Program-made: the position numbers and the translations under genes
NCBI RefSeq assembly: GCF_001426585.1
Contig: NZ_LMEI01000010.1
Span: forward strand, 335,976 to 399,975
Length of the DNA: 64,000 bases
Direction of reading: 5' to 3'
Source: Streptomyces sp. Root431
Lineage (GTDB): Bacteria > Actinomycetota > Actinomycetes > Streptomycetales > Streptomycetaceae
Shown here: one piece after another, positions 41,105-50,039 of the stretch
How positions within the stretch are numbered: the first letter of the stretch is position 1
Layout: each line of letters starts with the position of its first letter
Notes under the pieces: generated by a model
Database searches by the model: none
Told to the model about the DNA's origin: nothing
What the model saw: the letters and a program-made list of their open reading frames with translations, nothing else

Positions 41105-42330
41105 GCGCGAGCTTCCACGCCATGTGGCAGTCGCTGCGGCCCATCGGCCGCAGCGACGCCTCGGGCGGCTACCGCCGCTACGCCTGGACGGGTGCCGACG
41201 CCGACTGCCGGCTCTGGTTCCGCATGCAGGCCGAGGCCCGCCGCCTCGACGTCGAGACCGACCGCAACGGCAACCAGTGGGCCTGGCTCGGCGACCCCAC
41301 CGCCGGTGACGCCGTCGTCACCGGCTCCCACCTGGACTCCGTCCCGGACGGCGGCGCCTTCGACGGCCCCCTCGGCGTCGTCTCGGCCTTCGCCGCCCTC
41401 GACGAACTGCGCTCCCGCGGCGCGGTGTTCAGGAAGCCCCTCGCCATCGTCAACTTCGGCGACGAAGAGGGCGCCCGCTTCGGCCTCGCCTGCGTCGGCT
41501 CCCGCCTCACCGCCGGCCGGCTGACGAAGGAGCAGGCGTACGAGCTCCGCGACGCGGACGGCATCAGCCTCCCGCAGGCCATGGAAGCGGCAGGCTACGA
41601 CCCCGACGCCATCGGACCCGACCCGGAGCGCCTCGCGCGGATCGGCGCCTTCGTCGAGCTGCACGTCGAGCAGGGCCGGGCCCTGGACCTGTCCGGGGAC
41701 GCCGTCGGCCTCGCCTCCGCGATCTGGCCGCACGGCCGCTGGCGGTACGACTTCGCCGGCGAGGCCAACCACGCCGGAACGACCCGGCTCGTCGACCGCC
41801 GCGACCCGATGCTCACCTACGCGGAGACGGTCCTCGCCGCCCGCCGTGAGGCCGAACTCGCGGGCGCCGTCGCCACCTTCGGCAAGATCGCCGTCGAGCC
41901 CAACGGCGTCAACGCCATCCCGTCCCTCGTTCGCGGCTGGCTCGACGCCCGCGCCGCCGACCAGGGCGCCCTGGACAAGGTCGTCACGGGCATCGAGGCG
42001 GAGGCCCGCGCCTACGCCGACCGCCACGGCATCGACCTCACGGTCGTCCGGGAGTCCTTCACCCCGATCGTGGACTTCTCGCACACCCTGCGGGACGAGC
42101 TGTCCCGCCTCCTGGGCGAGAAGACGGGCTCCACCGCGAAGGTCCCCGTCCTCGGCACCGGCGCGGGACACGACGCCGGGATCCTCTCCGAATCGATCCC
42201 GACCGCCATGCTGTTCGTACGGAACCCCACCGGCGTCTCGCACTCCCCGGCCGAATTCGCGGCCGAGGACGACTGCGCGGCAGGGGTCCTCGCACTCGCC
42301 GACGTACTGGAGGGCCTGGCGTGTCGCTGA
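41101..42330 (+). CDS. M20-family amidohydrolase (allantoate/N-carbamoyl-amino-acid type) in hut operon
   Basis: 409 residues from the GTG at 41101 (GTGA overlap with hutU). Two-metal ligands visible: His/Asp in VTGSHLDSVPDGGAFDG, the Glu pair in NFGDEEGARF, His in FVELHVEQG, and a C-terminal His in GTGAGHDAGIL. The lid/dimerisation domain spans about residues 205-320. The fold hydrolyses allantoate, N-carbamoyl amino acids or similar N-acyl amino acids. In this operon HutF makes N-formylglutamate and no HutG is seen, so this enzyme may be the deformylase. That role is inferred from position only. Confidence 0.88.
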   Translation: MSASFHAMWQSLRPIGRSDASGGYRRYAWTGADADCRLWFRMQAEARRLDVETDRNGNQWAWLGDPTAGDAVVTGSHLDSVPDGGAFDGPLGVVSAFAALDELRSRGAVFRKPLAIVNFGDEEGARFGLACVGSRLTAGRLTKEQAYELRDADGISLPQAMEAAGYDPDAIGPDPERLARIGAFVELHVEQGRALDLSGDAVGLASAIWPHGRWRYDFAGEANHAGTTRLVDRRDPMLTYAETVLAARREAELAGAVATFGKIAVEPNGVNAIPSLVRGWLDARAADQGALDKVVTGIEAEARAYADRHGIDLTVVRESFTPIVDFSHTLRDELSRLLGEKTGSTAKVPVLGTGAGHDAGILSESIPTAMLFVRNPTGVSHSPAEFAAEDDCAAGVLALADVLEGLACR

Positions 42331-43658
42331 CGACGTACTGGCTGGAGCACGCCTGGCTCGACACGAACGTCGAGCCGGGCGTGGCCCTGGAGGTCGCCGA
42401 CGGCCGCATCACCGCCGTCCGCACCGGGGTCGACACCCCGCCCCCGGGCGCGGTCGTCCTGCGTGGCCTGACGATCCCCGGCCTCTCCAACGCCCACTCG
42501 CACGCCTTCCACCGCGCCCTTCGCGGCACCGTCCAGGTCGGCTCCGGCACCTTCTGGACCTGGCGCGAGGTGATGTACACCGTCGCCCAGCGCCTCACCC
42601 CCGACAGCTACTTCGCCCTCGCCCGCGCCGTGTACGCGGAGATGGCGCTCGCCGGCATCACCTCCGTCGGAGAGTTCCACTACCTCCACCACGCGCCCGG
42701 CGGCACCCCGTACGCCGACCCCAACGCCATGGGCGAGGCCCTGATCGCCGCCGCCGCCGAGGCGGGCATCCGCATCACCCTCCTCGACACCGCCTACCTC
42801 TCCTCCGGCTTCGGCGCCGCGCCCGAGCAGCACCAGCTCCGCTTCACCGACGGCACGGCGGAGAAGTGGGCGGAGCGGGTCTCGGCCCTCAAGGACCGGG
42901 ACGGGGTACGGATCGGCGCGGCCATCCACTCCGTACGAGCGGTCCCGGCGGACCAGCTCGCCACGGTCGCCCGGTGGGCGCAGGACAGGGAGGCTCCCCT
43001 CCACGTCCACCTGTCGGAGCAGACCGCCGAGAACGACGCCTGTCTCGCGGCGCACGGCCTCACCCCGACCCAGCTCCTCGCCGAGCACGGCGTCCTCGGC
43101 CCCCGGACGACGGGTGTCCACAACACCCACCTGACGGACGGCGACATCGGCCTCCTCGGCTCCTCGACCACCGGCACCTGCATGTGCCCGACGACCGAAC
43201 GCGACCTGGCGGACGGCATCGGCCCGGCGGTCGCCCTCCAGCGCGCCGGCTCACCGCTCTCCCTGGGCAGCGACAGCCACGCGGTCATCGACCTCCTGGA
43301 GGAGGCGCGGGCCATGGAGCTGAACGAGCGCCTGCGCACCCGCACCCGCGGTCACTGGACGGCGGCGGCACTCCTGCGCGCGGCCACGTCCGACGGCCAC
43401 GCGGCCCTCGGCTGGCCGGACGCGGGCACCCTGGAGACCGGCGCCCTCGCCGACTTCACGACGATCGCCCTGGACACGGTCAGGACAGCGGGACCGGTAC
43501 CGCGTCTGGCAGCCGAGACGGCGGTATTCGCCGCGTCGGCCGCGGACGTCCGTCACACGGTCGTGGCCGGCCGTCACGTCGTACGGGACGGGGCCCACCA
43601 CTCCGTACCGGACGTGGGCGCCGCCCTCGCGGACTCGATCGCCGCCCTGCGCGGCTGA
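42321..43658 (+). CDS. hutF: Formimidoylglutamate deiminase
   Basis: 445 residues from the GTG at 42321, overlapping the previous gene by 10 bp. Amidohydrolase superfamily: HxH metal motif in NAHSHAFHRAL, YLHHAP, the third ligand region PLHVHLSEQTAENDAC, and the late Asp in LGSDSHAVIDLLEEAR. HutF removes the imino group of N-formimidoyl-L-glutamate, yielding N-formylglutamate and ammonia, the five-step branch of histidine degradation used by actinobacteria and pseudomonads. It lies 26 bp before hutI. Confidence 0.93.
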   Translation: MSLTTYWLEHAWLDTNVEPGVALEVADGRITAVRTGVDTPPPGAVVLRGLTIPGLSNAHSHAFHRALRGTVQVGSGTFWTWREVMYTVAQRLTPDSYFALARAVYAEMALAGITSVGEFHYLHHAPGGTPYADPNAMGEALIAAAAEAGIRITLLDTAYLSSGFGAAPEQHQLRFTDGTAEKWAERVSALKDRDGVRIGAAIHSVRAVPADQLATVARWAQDREAPLHVHLSEQTAENDACLAAHGLTPTQLLAEHGVLGPRTTGVHNTHLTDGDIGLLGSSTTGTCMCPTTERDLADGIGPAVALQRAGSPLSLGSDSHAVIDLLEEARAMELNERLRTRTRGHWTAAALLRAATSDGHAALGWPDAGTLETGALADFTTIALDTVRTAGPVPRLAAETAVFAASAADVRHTVVAGRHVVRDGAHHSVPDVGAALADSIAALRG

Positions 43659-43684
43659 AACGGCTGAAGGAGACACCTCTCACC

Positions 43685-44932
43685 ATGAACACCGGCCCCG
43701 CGGCGACGAACAACCCGGCGGCGAGCTCCGCCCCCACGAGCGCGAACAGCGCCGTGGCGACGGCCGCCACCGCCATCGTCAACATCGCCAGCCTCGTCAC
43801 GAACGACCCCTCCCTCGGTGATGGCAGCCCCCTTGGCCTGATCCAGGACGCGGCCGTCGTCATCGAGGGCGACCGTGTCGTCTGGGTCGGTGAATCAAGC
43901 AAAACACCCGCCACTGACAACAGGGTCGACGCGGCCGGCCGGGCCGTCCTCCCCGGCTTCGTCGACTCCCACTCCCACCTCGTCTTCGCGGGCGACCGCA
44001 CCGCCGAGTTCAACGCCCGCATGTCCGGGCAGGCGTACGCGGCGGGCGGCATCCGCACGACCGTCGCCGCGACGAGGGCCGCCTCCGACGCGGACCTCTC
44101 CGCGAACGTGGCCCGCTTCATGCGGGAAGCCCTCCGCCAGGGCACGACCACCTTCGAGACGAAGTCCGGCTACGGCCTGACGGTCGAGGACGAGGCCCGT
44201 GCCCTGCGGATCGCGGCCGAGCACACCGACGAGGTGACCTACCTCGGCGCGCACATCGTCTCCCCGGACTACGCGGACGACCCGGCGGCCTACGTGGAGC
44301 TGGTGACGGGCGAGATGCTCGACGCCTGTTCCCCGTACGCCCGTTGGGTCGACGTCTTCTGCGAGAAGGGCGCCTTCGACGGCGACCAGGCCCGCGCGAT
44401 CCTCACCGCGGGCAAGGCGAAGGGCCTGCACCCCCGGGTGCACGCCAACCAGCTGACGTACGGCCCCGGCGTGCAGCTGGCGGTGGAGCTGGACGCGGCG
44501 AGCGCCGACCACTGCACGCACCTGACGGACGCGGACGTGGACGCCCTGGCCTCCGGCAGCACGGTCGCGACGCTCCTCCCCGGCGCCGAGTTCTCCACCC
44601 GCGCCGAGTGGCCGAACGCCCGCCGCCTCCTGGACGCGGGCGTGACCGTCGCCCTCTCCACGGACTGCAACCCGGGCTCGTCCTTCACGTCCTCCGTCCC
44701 CTTCTGCATCGCCCTCGCGGTACGGGACATGGGCATGACCCCCGACGAGGCCGTCTGGTCCGCCACGGCCGGCGGCGCCGCCGCCCTCCGCCGCACGGAC
44801 GTCGGCCGCCTCGCCCCCGGTGCCCGAGCCGACCTGACCTTCCTGGACGCCCCGTCCCACGTCCACCTGGCGTACCGCCCGGGCGTCCCGCTGGTGACGG
44901 AGGTCTGGCGCGCGGGCGTCCGCGTGTCCTGA
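43685..44932 (+). CDS. hutI: Imidazolonepropionase
   Basis: 415 residues from the ATG at 43685; GAAGGAG lies 12 nt upstream. It hydrolyses 4-imidazolone-5-propionate to N-formimidoylglutamate. Metal motif GFVDSHSHLVFAGDR, TTFETKSGYGL, the His ligand in LHPRVHANQL, DHCTHL, and catalytic Asp in ALSTDCNPGSS. The N-terminus carries about 28 extra Ala/Asn/Thr/Ser residues before the usual start near TAIVNIASLVTNDP. This may be a true extension or a start chosen too far upstream. Confidence 0.95.
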   Translation: MNTGPAATNNPAASSAPTSANSAVATAATAIVNIASLVTNDPSLGDGSPLGLIQDAAVVIEGDRVVWVGESSKTPATDNRVDAAGRAVLPGFVDSHSHLVFAGDRTAEFNARMSGQAYAAGGIRTTVAATRAASDADLSANVARFMREALRQGTTTFETKSGYGLTVEDEARALRIAAEHTDEVTYLGAHIVSPDYADDPAAYVELVTGEMLDACSPYARWVDVFCEKGAFDGDQARAILTAGKAKGLHPRVHANQLTYGPGVQLAVELDAASADHCTHLTDADVDALASGSTVATLLPGAEFSTRAEWPNARRLLDAGVTVALSTDCNPGSSFTSSVPFCIALAVRDMGMTPDEAVWSATAGGAAALRRTDVGRLAPGARADLTFLDAPSHVHLAYRPGVPLVTEVWRAGVRVS

Positions 44933-44982
44933 CGTCTGGGTAAGAGCGGTGGTCAGCCCTCCAGTTGATCACGGGTGCGGTT

Positions 44983-44996
44983 GAGTAGCGGTACTC
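44983..44996. promoter_or_regulatory. Small palindrome before lipoprotein gene
   Basis: GAGTA-GCGG-TACTC, perfect 5-bp arms, 36 bp upstream of the lipoprotein start. A possible operator. Confidence 0.3.
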
Positions 44997-45032
44997 ATGT
45001 GGGCGGTCGGCGCCCGCCCACATGATTGCCGC

Positions 45033-45764
45033 ATGAGAACACGCACCCGCTTCGTGAAGATCGCCATGGTGGCCGCGCTCGGCGGCATGGCCCTGTCCGC
45101 CTGCGGCACCGAGGGCTCCGCGGGCAAGTCCGTGGCCGCGGTTCCGGCCGTCACTCCGACCCCGACTCCGGAGCGGATGATCTCGGGGGACGCCCTGGAG
45201 ACGCACCCCGACCCGGAGGTCCGGGTCCTGGCGCTGGCCACCCGGATCGCGAACGAGTGCGAGCCGGGCAGCATGCCCGAGCTGCCCGCCCTCCCGGCGG
45301 TCGACGACATCTCCGAGACGGTGGGCCCGGAGCAGCCGACGGAGAGCCCCGAGCCGGTCCCGCTCCCCCCGGACGTCCCCGAGCCGCCGTCCGCCGAGCC
45401 CACGAACGCCGGGCCGGCGGAGGAAGTGCCCCTGACCGGCATCGACAAGTGCATCGGGGACGCCCACGCCGAGCGCATCCGCAAGGCGTTCGGCGACACG
45501 CCCCCGGCCGACTACGCGGAGCTCAAGAAGGAGCTGGCCGCCCTGAACTACCTGCCGGAGTCCGTCCACCGGATGCCGGACCACGGGGGCGAGCCCCGGG
45601 CACGGATCGACCTCGGCGAACTGAGCCTGAACGTCAGGATGGTCCTGGACGTCACGGCCACCACGCGAGGGGTGACCGCCGACGCCTTCGGGGCTTCCCT
45701 GGAGCAGGACGTGGACATCACCAAGGTGAAGCGGAAGCCCGCCCTGGACGCCCCCAAGGCCTGA
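45033..45764 (+). CDS. Putative lipoprotein, function unknown
   Basis: 243 residues from the ATG at 45033. Signal sequence RTRFVKIAMVAALGGMALSAC with lipobox LSAC gives an exported lipoprotein. A Thr/Pro linker (VTPTPTPE) and a second Pro/Glu-rich spacer (SPEPVPLPPDVPEPPSAEP) flank a short conserved segment with Cys (ANECEPGSMPELP ... GIDKCIGDAHAERIRKAFG). The two Cys may pair. No family recognised. It is convergent with the kinase-like gene, only 3 bp between the stops. Confidence 0.75.
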   Translation: MRTRTRFVKIAMVAALGGMALSACGTEGSAGKSVAAVPAVTPTPTPERMISGDALETHPDPEVRVLALATRIANECEPGSMPELPALPAVDDISETVGPEQPTESPEPVPLPPDVPEPPSAEPTNAGPAEEVPLTGIDKCIGDAHAERIRKAFGDTPPADYAELKKELAALNYLPESVHRMPDHGGEPRARIDLGELSLNVRMVLDVTATTRGVTADAFGASLEQDVDITKVKRKPALDAPKA

Positions 45765-45767
45765 CCG

Positions 45768-46406
45768 TCAGACGGCTGCCAGGGACCGCACGAGCGACTC
45801 CGCCTCCCCCAGAGCCGCCACCTCCCCGTCCGTCAGGTTCGGGTCCGCCGCCCGGCGCCTGCGGGCCGTCGCGAGGTGAGGGAGGAGCGGTGTGCGGGTG
45901 GCCGCGAGGAGCGCGGTGAGGCCCGCGCGGGCGCCGGGGGCGTACGGGGCGGGGGAGACCGCCACCTCCGCGAGGATCAGCGCGGACATCGCGTGGTCGA
46001 GCCCCGGCGGCAGGCCCACTTCCGCGGCCTCCCAGTCGATCACGACGGGGCCCCGGCCGGTCAGGACCACGTTCCCGGGGTGCAGGTCCAGATGGGCCGG
46101 CGGCGCGTCCGGCAGGGCGTGCAGCCTCGTCAGGAGCCCCGCGATCAGCTCCCCCGCCGGCTCCGGCTCGTACGCGCCGGAGAGCAGGGCGTCCAGCAGC
46201 GACGGTCCCGCAAGGCGCTCCATCAGCAGGTCGGGGCCCTCGGCGTGGAAGACGGCCGGGACCGGATAGCCCTGCCGTGCGAGCCGCTCCATGACCTCGG
46301 CCTCACGGGTCGCGTCGCCGCCGCTCCGGTTCCGGCGCAGGACCCGCGTCCCGTCTCCGGGCACCGCGAACACGTCCGCCGTCCTGCCCCGCCCGATGAT
46401 CTCCAA
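45768..46406 (-). CDS. APH-family phosphotransferase (aminoglycoside kinase-like)
   Basis: 212 residues. It opens at a TTG (46406); no closer ATG or GTG exists in frame, so the start is tentative. Protein-kinase-like fold: GRGRTADVFAVP at the nucleotide loop, catalytic loop PPAHLDLHPGNVVL (HxDxxxxN), and metal-binding VIDWEAAEVG. It is shorter than true aminoglycoside phosphotransferases (about 260-290), missing part of the N-lobe lysine region. Substrate unknown; it may phosphorylate a metabolite such as a sugar, choline or antibiotic. Confidence 0.8.
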   Translation of the reverse strand: MEIIGRGRTADVFAVPGDGTRVLRRNRSGGDATREAEVMERLARQGYPVPAVFHAEGPDLLMERLAGPSLLDALLSGAYEPEPAGELIAGLLTRLHALPDAPPAHLDLHPGNVVLTGRGPVVIDWEAAEVGLPPGLDHAMSALILAEVAVSPAPYAPGARAGLTALLAATRTPLLPHLATARRRRAADPNLTDGEVAALGEAESLVRSLAAV

Positions 46407-46567
46407 CTCGCCCGCCCCGTCCGTCGCTTGATCATCACTGCTCCCCGCCGTGTCCGCTCCTTCACGGGTTGGTCACGGAAAGACCGAGTATCCCTGCCTC
46501 CGAGGGTTGCGGACGGGTACCGTCCTGTCCTGGCAGCACTCAGGGGGTAGACCGGGGGGTCGGCAGG

Positions 46568-47659
46568 GTGAGCGCATTCCGTGTGCGGATCGTGAGGCCG
46601 GGGGAGCTGAGCGGGCGCGAGATCGAGGCGTGGCGGACACTGCGTGCGACGTCCGGAGCTCCCGCGAACCCCTTCATGGAACCGGAGTTCACCCGGGCCG
46701 TCGCCGAGGTGCGGCCCCGGTCGCGGGTCGCCGTGTGGTGGGAGGGGAACGAGCCGGTCGGCTTCTTCCCGTACGAGAAAGGCCCGTTGGGCCAGGGCCG
46801 GGCCATCGGCTTCGGCGTCTCCGACAGTCAGGGCGCCGTCCTGCGGCCCGGACTGCGGCCGGCCGCGCGGGCGGTCTCGCGGGCCTGCGGGATCGCGATG
46901 TGGGAGTTCGACAACCTGGAGGACGGTCAGCTCGTCTTCGCGGGCGCCGCCACCGAGTCCTTCGCCTCGCCCGTGATCGACGTCGGCGAGGGATACGCGG
47001 CCTACGAGGCGCTGCTGCGCGTCCAGTCGCCCAAGTTCCTCAAGACCACCCTCGCCAAGGAGCGCAAGCTCGGCCGCCAGGCGGACGGCGAGGTGCGCTT
47101 CGTCTTCGACGAGCGCGACCCGGCCGCCCTGCGCACCCTCATGGAGTGGAAGTCCGCCCAGTACCGGCGGACCGGCCGCGGCGACCGCTTCGCGAAGCAG
47201 TGGATCACCACCCTCGTCCGGCGCCTCCACGAGCAGCGCACGCCGGGCTGCTCCGGCGTCCTGTCCGTGCTGTACGTGGGGGAGCGGCCCATCGCCGCCC
47301 ACTTCGGACTGCGCTCCGGGACCGTGCTGTCCTGCTGGTTCCCTTCGTACGACCCCGAGTTCGCGAAGTACTCGCCCGGCCTCGTCCTGCACCTGCGGAT
47401 GGCCGAGGCCGCCGCGGCCGCCGGGATCGGACTGCTCGACCTGGGGCGCGGCGACGCCGAGTACAAGGACGCGCTGAAGACGGGCGAACTGACGGTGTAC
47501 GAGGGGGCCGTCTTCGTCCCGGGCGCCCGGGCCGCCCTGCACTGGCTCGGGCGCGAGCCCGCCCGGCGGGCCCACAGCTTCGTCCGCAACCGGCCCGCGC
47601 TCGCGGCCCGGGCCCGGACCACTCTCAACGGGGTCGCCCGGCTGCGGGGAAACCGTTAG
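46568..47659 (+). CDS. GNAT/CelD-BcsL-like acetyltransferase (FemX-like fold)
   Basis: 363 residues from the GTG at 46568. The C-terminal GNAT domain (about 145-330) contains LKTTLAKERKLGRQADG, SAQYRRTGRGD, CSGVLSVLYVGERPIAAHFGLRSG, and LGRGDAEYKDALKTGE, the GNAT_6/BioF2-like pattern of CelD/BcsL proteins. These are linked to exopolysaccharide or cellulose synthesis and to tRNA-dependent peptidoglycan branching. It opens the polysaccharide cluster; the next gene begins 118 bp downstream. Confidence 0.82.
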   Translation: MSAFRVRIVRPGELSGREIEAWRTLRATSGAPANPFMEPEFTRAVAEVRPRSRVAVWWEGNEPVGFFPYEKGPLGQGRAIGFGVSDSQGAVLRPGLRPAARAVSRACGIAMWEFDNLEDGQLVFAGAATESFASPVIDVGEGYAAYEALLRVQSPKFLKTTLAKERKLGRQADGEVRFVFDERDPAALRTLMEWKSAQYRRTGRGDRFAKQWITTLVRRLHEQRTPGCSGVLSVLYVGERPIAAHFGLRSGTVLSCWFPSYDPEFAKYSPGLVLHLRMAEAAAAAGIGLLDLGRGDAEYKDALKTGELTVYEGAVFVPGARAALHWLGREPARRAHSFVRNRPALAARARTTLNGVARLRGNR

Positions 47660-47777
47660 CCGCGGCCTGCCGGTGACGCCGTCCGCGGTGGTTCCGGCGT
47701 TATCGGCGCGGCCGAGCCCGCCGCATCCGTAGTCGTCGAGCCCGTGCCCGCCGCCGTACCTCCCTAGGGGATCCCCG

Positions 47778-49118
47778 TTGAGCAGCCGACCACCCCACCC
47801 CCGGTCCCACCCCCCATCCCTCCCGCCATCCCTCTCGGTCGCCGAGCTCGATCTCGCCGCGCCCGACGGGCCCGCCCTGTCCCTCCGTCCCGCGCCCGGC
47901 GGACCCGCCCTCGTGCCCGGTGACGTCTACGCGCTCGTACGGGTCGAGGGGCGTCCCGCCGCCACCGTCCTGGGCACGGTCGCGGAAGGCGACGACCCCG
48001 CCGAGGTGCTCACCGCCCTCGCCCGCGAGCGGCTCGCGGCGACCGGGCCCCGCGCCGACGCCGAGCGCCTCGCCGCCGTGCGGCCGCTCGCCCGGCCCGA
48101 CGTCCTCGCCCGGAACCGGCAGGGGCTCACCCCGCCCCGTACGGCCGTGATCGTCGCCACCCGCGAGCGCCCCGAGCAGCTCGCCCGCGCCCTCGACTCG
48201 CTCCTCGCCCAGGACCACCCCGACCACGAGCTGATCGTCGTCGACAACGCGCCCCGCACCACCGACACCCACGACCTGGTCACCGGGAAGTACGCCGACC
48301 GCGTCCGGTACGTCCGCGAGGACACCCCCGGCCTCGCCGTCGCCCACAACACCGGCGCCGCCGCCTCCGACGCCACCGTCCTCGCCTTCACCGACGACGA
48401 CGTGATCGCCGACCCGCACTGGCTGACCGCCCTCACCGAGCCCTTCGCCGCCGACCCCGGCCTCGGCTGCGTCACCGGCCTGATCCTGCCCGCCCGGCTG
48501 AGCACCCCCGCCCAGATCCTCCTCGAATCGCACGGCGGCTTCGCCAAGGGCTTCGCGCCCCGCCTGTACGACCCGGCCGAACCGCCCGCCGACGAACCGC
48601 TCTTCCCCTTCACCGCGGGCAGCTTCGGCTCCGGCGCCAACATGGCCTTCCGGGCCGCAGCCCTCCGCCGGGCCGGCGGCTTCGACCCGGCGACCGGCAC
48701 CGGGACCCCGGCCAGGGGCGGCGACGACCTGTACGCCTTCGTCGCCGTCCTCTCCGCCGGCTTCCGCCTCCGCTACACGCCCGAGGCGCTCGTCTGGCAC
48801 CACCACCGCGAGACCTGGCAGGACGTGCGGAACCAGGCGTACGGCTACGGCGCCGGCCTCACCGCCTACCTCACCGCGACCCTCGTCCGCCGCCCCCGCA
48901 TGCTGCCCGCGCTCCTCACCCGGCTGCCGCGCGGCCTCGCGCACGCCCGCACGATGACCGCCCAGCGCGGCGGCGGGCACGAGGGGCAGGGAGTCCCCGG
49001 CGAGCACGGCACCCACCACCACCCCTGGCCCCGCAGCCTCTCCCGGCTGGAGCGACGCGGCATGCTCTACGGCCCGATCGGCTACCTGAAGGCCCGCACC
49101 CGGGGAGGGAAGCGATGA
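47778..49118 (+). CDS. GT2-family glycosyltransferase
   Basis: 446 residues from a TTG at 47778, with AGGGG 7 nt before it. The first about 120 residues are a disordered Pro/Ser start plus a domain of unknown role. The GT-A core begins at TAVIVATRERPEQLARALDSLLAQDHPDHELIVVDNAP, with the metal site FTDDDVIADPHW, GSGANMAFR and a C-terminal GGDDLYAFVAVL. It likely transfers a sugar from a nucleotide donor to a lipid-linked or polymer acceptor. No membrane helices are clear, so it is cytoplasmic or peripheral. It overlaps the deacetylase gene by 4 bp. Confidence 0.88.
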   Translation: MSSRPPHPRSHPPSLPPSLSVAELDLAAPDGPALSLRPAPGGPALVPGDVYALVRVEGRPAATVLGTVAEGDDPAEVLTALARERLAATGPRADAERLAAVRPLARPDVLARNRQGLTPPRTAVIVATRERPEQLARALDSLLAQDHPDHELIVVDNAPRTTDTHDLVTGKYADRVRYVREDTPGLAVAHNTGAAASDATVLAFTDDDVIADPHWLTALTEPFAADPGLGCVTGLILPARLSTPAQILLESHGGFAKGFAPRLYDPAEPPADEPLFPFTAGSFGSGANMAFRAAALRRAGGFDPATGTGTPARGGDDLYAFVAVLSAGFRLRYTPEALVWHHHRETWQDVRNQAYGYGAGLTAYLTATLVRRPRMLPALLTRLPRGLAHARTMTAQRGGGHEGQGVPGEHGTHHHPWPRSLSRLERRGMLYGPIGYLKARTRGGKR

Positions 49119-49924
49119 CCGGTGCGCCCGTCCACACCCGGATACCCGTCCTCCTCTATCACGCCGTGATGGAGGACCCGCCCGACTGGATCGCCGAATT
49201 CACCGTCACGCCCAAGGAGTTCGCCTCCCAGCTCGACGCCATCGTCGCCAGCGGGCGCACCGCGATCACCGTCGGCACCCTCGCCGCCCACTTCGCGACC
49301 GGCGCCCCGCTGCCGCCCCGCCCCGTCGTCCTCACCTTCGACGACGGCTTCGCCGACCTCGTCGGGCCGACGGCCGAGGCGCTCGCCTCCCGCGCCCTGC
49401 CGTCCACCGCGTACCTCACCACCGGGGCCATCACCCCCGGCCGGCCCTGTCTGCTGCCGCCCGCGCCGATGATGACCCTCTCCCGGGCGCCGCGCCTGGA
49501 GGAGTACGGCATGGAGGTCGGCGCCCACACGGTCACCCACCCGCAGCTCGACACCCTTCCGCCCAACCTCCTGCGCCGCGAACTGCGCGACGCGAAGGCG
49601 GTCCTGGAGGACGTCCTCGGGCACGAGGTCCGGCACCTCGCCTACCCCCACGGCTACAACAGCCCGGCGGTACGACGGGCCGCCGCGGCCGCCGGATACG
49701 CCTCGGCCGTCGCCGTCCGGCACGCCCTCAGCTCGGCGGACGACGAGATCTACCGGATCGCCCGGCTCATCCTGCGCCGCGGGCACACGGTCGCGGACGT
49801 CGAGCGGTGGATGGAGGGGCGCGGCGCGAAGGCCGCGCCGTACCCGGACTCGCTGCCCACGATCGGGTGGCGGATGTACCGCCGGGCGCGCGGGCTACTC
49901 AACGGGCCCGAATTCGCCGGCTGA
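49115..49924 (+). CDS. Polysaccharide deacetylase (NodB homology)
   Basis: 269 residues from the ATG at 49115 (ATGA overlap). NodB motif 1 VLTFDDGFAD gives the base and metal Asp, motif 2 VGAHTVTHPQLD the His ligands, and motif 3 LAYPHGYNSP. No signal peptide is seen, although family members act on chitin, peptidoglycan or exopolysaccharide in the envelope. It might act in the cytoplasm or be exported by another route. It probably de-N-acetylates the polymer made by this cluster. Confidence 0.9.
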   Translation: MTGAPVHTRIPVLLYHAVMEDPPDWIAEFTVTPKEFASQLDAIVASGRTAITVGTLAAHFATGAPLPPRPVVLTFDDGFADLVGPTAEALASRALPSTAYLTTGAITPGRPCLLPPAPMMTLSRAPRLEEYGMEVGAHTVTHPQLDTLPPNLLRRELRDAKAVLEDVLGHEVRHLAYPHGYNSPAVRRAAAAAGYASAVAVRHALSSADDEIYRIARLILRRGHTVADVERWMEGRGAKAAPYPDSLPTIGWRMYRRARGLLNGPEFAG

Positions 49925-49971
49925 GTCACACCGCCCCACAAGATCATCAACTGCCTTGTCCGGGACGAGAG

Positions 49972-50018
49972 TTGAACCGGGGCACATAACCGAAGTACGT
50001 TCCCTTGCTCACCAAGGG
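49972..50018 (+). promoter_or_regulatory. Promoter with inverted repeat before the polytopic membrane protein gene
   Basis: TTGAAC (49972-49977) and TACGTT (49996-50001) at 18-bp spacing. CCCTTG-CTCAC-CAAGGG (50002-50018) follows at the expected start site, a possible operator or leader hairpin. Confidence 0.55.
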
Positions 50019-50039
50019 GACATTGGGGGGAGAGCCGTC

